Below, piece after piece: positions 55,736 to 64,000 of a stretch of 64,000 nt of DNA. Below the pieces are notes generated by a model. The model saw only the letters and a list, made by a program, of their open reading frames with translations, did no database searches and was not told the origin of the DNA. Origin of the DNA: Anthopleura xanthogrammica. Taxonomy: Eukaryota; Cnidaria; Anthozoa; Actiniaria; Actiniidae. The stretch lies in contig OZ025220.1 in the NCBI GenBank assembly GCA_964019055.1, positions 750,834-814,833 of the forward strand, in the 5' to 3' direction. The translations under genes and the position numbers were made by a program. Within the stretch, counting starts at the first letter, position 1. The number at the start of each line of letters is the position of its first letter.

Positions 55736-57779
55736 TTATGTCGCTAAAATCCATTTCATCGATAATAGAGTCATTATCCAGGATAACAATGAGAAAGGTC
55801 TCGTAGAGGAGCCTGCATTACAAACGTCTTCCGTACAGCAGTCAATGCTACAGTCCATGCGCCCCTTGCATAATGAGTTGCATGCATGTTGAGTGCCGCA
55901 GGTTTTTCCCATGTTTGGTCCAACGCTGATTTTTAGACATCTGTCGAATCTCCATGGCGGACAATATACTACTGGGTGTTTACAGTTCTGGTCTGATTGA
56001 GCACTGCAGGTGTAGCATAATATGGGATGAACTGGAATTGGAAAGTAAGTTTCATTATTAACCAAAGATTACAAAGGCTTTGTACATCCCAAAAACACCC
56101 ATCCATCCTTCCATCCTTCCATCCTTCCATCCTTCCATCCTTCCATCCTTCCATCCTTCCATCCTTCCATCCTTCCATCCTTCCATCCTTCCATCCTTCC
56201 ATCCTTCCATCCTTCCATCCTTCCATCCTTCCTTCCATCCTTCCATCCTTCCATCCTTCCATCCTTCCATCCTTCCATCCTTCCATCCTTCCATCCTTCC
56301 ATCCTTCCATCCTTCCATCCTTCCATCCTTCCATCCTTCCATCCTTCCATCCGAATTGTACCACTCAATTTATTTGAAGGAATAAGCTAGCTGCACTTTG
56401 AAAACAACTTGGTGAAAATGAAGCGAGCAAACCATTGGGTTCTTAACTTGCCCTTTCGAAAAAGCCTCTCGTCGTATGTTTGCAAGCCATTTTTTTCGTC
56501 TTCGCTTTAAAACCTCTCTTGTTTTTTAGCTTTAATGCTTGATCTGCTTCGGAACGTTTAAAATTCTGACATTTGTGTCTCTTTCAGAGCGTTTTCAACA
56601 TCCAACAACACAAAAAACTTTTCTAATCGCGTTCGTTATTATACTTTGTTATGGTTTACATATGCTGTCATGGCGGCGTAGTTACCGTTGCTAACCGATG
56701 CTACGCGAGTCACGTGATGGTGCAAAGCCTCTATAACCATCTAGATTCAATAAGTGAAGTAGTCTAGGCCACTGATAAAAATTAGTTGGAGCCACCTTAA
56801 AAATACTGTATAGTTAAAACGTTTGACTTCTTGTTACCAAATATAGTTTTTAACTGATTATTCATCTAGCTAGCTGCCTTTGTTATAAACGGATAAAAAC
56901 ACATAAGCTCATAATACTCTTCTAGCATGCCAATATCGACCATCTTAACTCCATTAAATGGCAAAATCTTCAGTTCAGGATTTGTCTTTTTTTTCATTTC
57001 TGATTTTTCGTAGACATATGTTTTAGTAATTTCGAAATAATTTATTATAATTTCTAATTCGTCTGGTGAGTTTTGGTTTTGGTGGTTTTGTAATTGTAAA
57101 CAAATTAAACAATGTTTAACCCGGTCTTAAAGTAGCAGCATGATTTGAAATTATTCAGCTAAAAACACTATGAATTAAAATATATTTTACTGAAAATTAA
57201 ATCTCAATCGTCATTTTATAACCATCTTAAAAATTAGATATAACTTTTACAGCTTAAACACGAAATTTCGTGATCAGTTTCTTTATGTACTTGTCATGCA
57301 CCAGTAATTGCTTAAATAACTACAGATTTTCAAGCGTATAATTTTCGCTTTCTTATCAAATATTCTTCGTCTACGAAATACAATAACCATTACTGGTGGT
57401 CTTTAATTGTGGATTCGGACGAAAAGAAATGTTTTTTGAATCGTTTGGAAACGATATTTCACTTCTCGAACGAGTTCAAATAGCACATTAATGAACTCTT
57501 GTCATAAATTTCGATTTCAACAGGTCTAACAGCTTAACAAATAACATTAATTCCATAAATTATGCTTTAGAAATCAGTGAAATAAGTACAAGATCTTCAG
57601 TATAGTAGTTCATTAGGTATTAAACATCCACTGAAATATCAGTTCGAATACTATCTGTTATAAACGAATTATTCTACCATGTGTTCAGCCTCAAAGTCAA
57701 AACATTCAAATTTTAAATTCAAGTTACCTGAAGGAATAGCTAATAAAAGAAAGTATACTCCAAATATAATGCTCTCCAT
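55736..57779 (-). CDS. Ly6/uPAR-like three-finger protein 5, GPI-type
   Basis: Exon 1 (57728-57779) encodes [17 protein letters not shown] and ends CAG|GTAAC in phase 1. Exon 2 (55736-56031) follows ATTCCAG. The joined product is about 115 aa. It begins HPILCYTC, has the twelve-cysteine pattern ending DCCTEDVCN, then AGSST and a hydrophobic tail ([17 protein letters not shown]) of GPI type. D-x-CN is kept although the usual Leu is Val. The 1.7-kb intron has an 8-bp array 70 bp upstream of exon 2; otherwise it is plain AT-rich DNA. Confidence 0.8.
56101..56352. repeat. 8-bp array (ATCCTTCC)n in intron of Ly6-like gene 5
   Basis: About 31 units with one 4-bp slip near 56228. The repeating His-Pro-Ser-Phe-type and Met-Glu-Gly-Trp-type frames are artefacts. 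Confidence 0.97.
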
Positions 57780-58941
57780 TTCCAACGATAAGTTTTAAGA
57801 TTACTTCGAAGTTCTTCTCTTCTATAGTGAGATCGTAAATTGAAATTAGAAAGACGATTATCTACATGCAGTATTAAAATAACCTTATAACGTCAATATG
57901 TATATTAATTAGAGTCAGTAATTAACGATTTTCATGTGATCTTCAACATACCTATGTCACGCTAGCGTGACATTATACGATCTTTTTCTCGAGAGGTAGT
58001 TTTCTATCAAATATTTCACATAGATATTAGTAAAGTTGCAAAGTTTCGTAAAGATTGCTCTTTACTGCTATTTTCATAAACATGCGAACTCTGTAGTTGC
58101 AAGTTTCCCGTTGGAATGTGGTTTTTCACTGCCGCCAGTCAAAAATATGAAAGGTACCGACTGATTAGGTTTGATTGACGGAAGCCAAAACCAAAATTTC
58201 AGCGTGCAGCTTGCAGCTACCGAGTTCGCATGTTTATGAAAATAGCAGTAAAAGAAGGGTAGAAAGGATTTTTGAACTGGGATATACTCTAACAAAAACG
58301 ACCCTGAGAAACTTTATTGGCTTATATATGACAGTATGTTAACCCAGAAAACCAAAGACCATGAAGTAAGGATTGGAATGAAAATAAGAATAAGACGTAA
58401 CACGTTGCTATGGCAAAGATTTAACACTCCAAATGTGTGCAAAGTTTTTTAGTTTATAAATCGTAACTCAAATACCACTTGGTGAAAATCGTTTTAAATT
58501 GAAAAAGTTAACTTCGATGATACAATCTTCGATTGGAACGAAAAAGAAAAAAATATGTAATGAAGAATTGTTAAAAATCAATGAAGTTTATTTTAGGACG
58601 CTTCTCATTACAGAATTTTTTATTTTTCTTAGCACTTGCAAACCCTTAAATAAAAGCTACATAAAAAAAAATATATATATATATAAAATAGTTATTTCGA
58701 TTCAGCTTAAGTATGAGATTTTTTTGGACAAAATTGTCCTATTTCCAAGTTCAAATGATTCAGTGCTACGTCATTTAAGAGCACGCGCGCTCGTTCAAGG
58801 AAAACCACGTCGAGCCTTCTTAAATTGACGAAGTTATGAATTTTTTTTAATAATATTTTTTGGGGTATTTTTGCAAAGAAATTAATGTCTCCCAGTCAAA
58901 ATTTATATCAAATTGATATACAAAAACTGTTTTTTACTTAT
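57780..58941. other. Intergenic, nothing recognised
   Basis: Plain AT-rich DNA between Ly6-like genes 5 and 6, both on the minus strand. It should contain the promoter of gene 5. A short poly-A/TA stretch lies near 58665-58685. Confidence 0.55.
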
Positions 58942-58947
58942 TTTATT
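58942..58947 (-). terminator. Candidate polyadenylation signal of Ly6-like gene 6
   Basis: AATAAA on the minus strand, about 39 bp past the stop. Confidence 0.5.
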
Positions 58948-58985
58948 GTAGAGAATAATGTTTCACAATCTTTCTACAGAGTGTT

Positions 58986-61128
<2,143 letters not shown>

Positions 61129-61346
61129 TTTCCCTCTGTTGTTTTCTTAAAGTATGAGGTATGTCGAGCTGTTCATGCAAGACACGATTAATGTCTTAGT
61201 AAGTTTGAGTCATGTCTTATAACTACACAGTTGATTTCCGAAATATTCACCACAGGCATCCCATATTGACATTTTATTTTTTTACATAAATATGACAATG
61301 TTGTAGATTTAAGGACAATAAATTTAAGCAAGTGAATCAGTGAATA

Positions 61347-61445
61347 TACCCCTTACACGTGACTTCAAAGCAGCTCAATTTGGAGGACAAATTATAACAA
61401 ACGAATTTCATTCTTCAGCGAATTGGAAACCAAATTGAGCTGCAT
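61347..61445. mobile_element. TAGACCCC-type MITE, copy f, truncated
   Basis: ATATACCCC...CACGTGACTTCAAAGCAGC and AATTTGGAGGACAAATT; the right end is deleted after AAATTGAGCTGCATT. Confidence 0.6.
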
Positions 61446-61775
61446 TTTTCTTCAATTTCGTCAAGAATTTCTTCTTTATCTCTTTAATGCTCTATGTAAA
61501 CCTCGTTCTAATTCTTTCTTCCTAATTGCACTCATTTTCTTTCAAAAACAGTATATACAATAGTGTTCTTGAGCATATATCACCAACTTCCGTCCGGATA
61601 AGAAACAATAGCTTGGTCCCAGCCATTCTCGCTTTGAAATAGAATAAAAACGACACAGTTCAGCTCCGAAATATTTATCACACGCATCCGATATTGGCCA
61701 TTTATTTTCTTTTATAAATATGGCAATGTTGTACATTTAATAAGGACAATCATTATAATCTAGTGAATCAGTGGA

Positions 61776-61880
61776 TAGACCCCTTGCACGTGACGTCAAA
61801 GCAGCTCAATTTGAAGGACAAAACGAAAGAATTTCAATCTCTTGAGAATTGGAAACCTATTGTTTTATCCTCCAAATTGA
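61776..61880. mobile_element. TAGACCCC-type MITE, copy g, truncated
   Basis: TAGACCCCTTGCACGTGACG, CAGCTCAATTTGAAGGAC and AATCTCTTGAGAATTGG. About 330 bp from copy f and close to it in sequence; upstream DNA of f and g (AATATTTATCAC-type, GGCAATGTTGTA.ATTTA) is also alike, so this is a roughly 450-bp local duplication. Confidence 0.65.
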
Positions 61881-63137
61881 ACTGTATTGAACTGGACTGC
61901 TGCCGGCAATATCACAATAAATAAAAGAACGATAACACCAAGTTTCCTTTCGACTTAACTGCACCTCTTTTGCCTAACAATGTATTTCACTTTGCTTGCA
62001 CGATTTAATATCTAATGGATCACTTAGAATACATATTTCAGGTTTTAAAGAACGCATGAGCCCATTCGGATTTCCGTCACAGGGCGGCCAAATGAATCAG
62101 CTGTAAAACCAATACCAGAGCGAATGAGAAGCTGCTAATTTGCATAGACTTGAAACAGGCATGTGCTTGTTCTTCTGAATTTGATTATGTAAGAATAACA
62201 CATTGGAGTTTGAACAACATTTCACTTCAAACTTGACCCTAACATAGAGAATTTTATAACCGTTTCGAAGAGTTACTTCAATTGATAAGTAAGTATGAAC
62301 TCTGATTGATTTACGAGTTTAGTAGTTTGTTTTTTTTGCTATAAAATTCAACATTTATCATCTATGGACAACTACCATTATGTAGCACATGATCTCATAC
62401 AGCGTTATTCAATACTTTATATTTAACTTTTTTTATTATATTTTTATTATATTACTAATCTATTTGTTGCATCTTTGTGATCATGATATATTTGATATCA
62501 AGTATTTGATATTTATGTCCTCGCCAAAATTTGCCAGAAATATTAAGAATTGAAACAACTTCGCGACTGAATTCGTGTTATGTAATCACTCAAGCGATGC
62601 GATTTGTGAATGATGAATGAATGAATGAATGAAGAATTTACCATCTATATTATATGGACAAATACCAATATATAGCACAACATAGGTGGCGGAAGGACGT
62701 AAAAACTTGGGGTGGGGGGCTGTAATTGCCAAAATTGCCGAGCCAAAATTCAAAAACGTCAAAGCAAATCGCTGAAGAAAAGTAAGGGTCAAAATCGGCG
62801 AATCAAAAAAAAAAGAAAAAAAAAAGCACAAAATAAACGTTAAATGGATGAATGAATAAATAATGAATAAATGAATGACTTGTCTTGCCATACGAAGAAC
62901 GTCTGCAAAATTCTATTTACATAGAGGAGAGAATTATTAAGAACTTAATATATTGAATTTGCTGCTTTTTTTCTGTAGAAACACAATTCTTGGCTACATA
63001 TAATAATATATCAATATATTTATATTTATGAATCTAGATGTATGTATATACTGTCGGTATAGAGTGCTCAATACATTAAAATGTAGAGCGTAAACAGTGT
63101 GAATTGAAGGTAAATTAGAGTCAAGTTATCACTTTGG

Positions 63138-63177
63138 CTGTTACTCCGAGTTTCACGCTTACGCGATCATCAGACAG
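63138..63177 (-). ncRNA. Type I hammerhead ribozyme motif
   Basis: Minus-strand reading: stem I CTGT, core CTGATGA, stem II CGC-GTAA-GCG with a U.U at its base, GAAA, stem III ACT-CGG-AGT, cleavage triplet GTA, stem I partner ACAG. Every conserved hammerhead core base is present. A degenerate inverted partner with CTGATGATATT lies at about 63235-63300, so the motif is again one arm of a palindrome (about 63080-63310). Likely from a Penelope-like or related retroelement. Confidence 0.6.
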
Positions 63178-64000
63178 GCTTTAATGGAGAATAAACCCTA
63201 CTGAAATATATATATATACAATTGCAAGCTGATCCATCTGATGATATTAAAGTTATGTCACAGCTAAAGCGATGTCTTGTCTCTAATTTATCTTCAATTC
63301 ACAATTTATAAATATATTTATATATTAATATTATTTCACTACATTTACCCACACACATTGCTATGAATATGCGGAGCGGTCAAAATTTATCGCCTTGGGG
63401 GTGGAGGGAGGGGGGTGTTAGTTTGTAGGAACTGTTCCAAAATCATCAATATTACCAGATCCTCCAAAAAGCAATATATTTTTATGATTTTCCATTCCTA
63501 GTGGTTTTTACTGAGCGATGCCCCCTTTGATATCTGTCAGTGTATAGCAAATCCCCTTTCCAGTTGTCTAACAAAGCCCACCCCCCCCCCCCCTCCCCAC
63601 ATCCCCCTCAGGGGTAGATAATAACTATAATAATTATGGTCCATAAGTTATCAACATGGAATACTGAAAATTTCCCCAGAAATGTCAAAATATCAGCTCA
63701 AGATATTCGACCTCGTTAGATTTGAATACACAAAGCGACTCTTTTCGTGCCAAATTGTGGCTGTTCTTTTTTCTCCAAGGAAACTACATATGTTATTACA
63801 TTTTATTGGTTTTATTTTATTACAATTACATTTTTGGTGTACTTTTCATATATATATATACTTCTCCTACATATATTTATTTATATAAAGCTTAAGTCAT
63901 ATGCTAAAAACTTTGAACCTTTCATACATATGTGATATGTATATATACAAGTATATCAAAAACAAGTTAAAATTATGGATCATCGTATCTGATATTTTTT

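Larger units (their letters stand above)
61129..64000. other. Flank with repeats, no gene recognised
   Basis: Upstream of Ly6-like gene 6. Two MITE copies, a hammerhead-bearing palindrome and C-rich runs near 63578-63595. No exon with a family pattern. Confidence 0.5.

Noticed and set aside
56027..56385. Overlapping His/Pro- and Gly/Trp-rich frames on both strands
   Set aside because: Translations of the ATCCTTCC array.

Overview
This is AT-rich eukaryotic DNA, almost certainly from a marine invertebrate. A cnidarian is my best guess: compact secreted-protein genes with a signal-peptide exon, Penelope-like and Crypton-like relics, many palindromic MITEs and long microsatellites. I see nothing prokaryotic, no rRNA and no CRISPR array. 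The species cannot be named from sequence alone.

Region 1-14 kb is a nest of inverted repeats. A unit with roughly 760-bp inverted ends (1-3929) abuts a larger unit with roughly 1-kb inverted ends (3930-10755). The larger unit encloses a frameshifted zinc-finger gene, a PC4-like fragment and an intact intronless beta-1,3-galactosyltransferase gene (7149-8273). The outer 2.55 kb occurs twice, nearly identical, at 1-2552 and 10756-13298. The segment next to it (2553-3165) is in opposite orientation beside the second copy. Each 2.55-kb copy carries a head-to-head pair of tRNA-like genes in a hairpin.

Region 14-24 kb is one three-exon gene (14239-23891, +): a signal-peptide exon, a 2.4-kb exon of Thr/Pro/Glu-rich repeats, and a last exon ending in a GPI-anchor-like tail. 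Its introns hold transposon relics: zinc-finger element, Penelope GIY-YIG, Crypton-like fragment, and a hammerhead ribozyme motif.

Region 27-61 kb is a cluster of six two-exon Ly6/uPAR-like (three-finger) genes at 27492-32187 (-), 43589-45117 (-), 45899-48425 (-), 50931-54007 (+), 55736-57779 (-) and 58986-61128 (-). All have a 52-58-nt signal-peptide exon, one phase-1 intron, and a second exon with twelve cysteines ending in CN. Five end in a GPI-type hydrophobic tail; the + strand gene stops right after CN and may be secreted. Each intron carries a different tandem repeat or palindrome, often 55-130 bp upstream of exon 2.

The rest is repeats: 57-bp and 75-bp minisatellites, a 1.2-kb tetranucleotide array, hexa- and heptanucleotide arrays, a dispersed TA-flanked MITE family, and a second hammerhead motif near 63.15 kb. 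All exon-intron models are read by eye from splice signals, reading phase and protein pattern; no transcript evidence was available.
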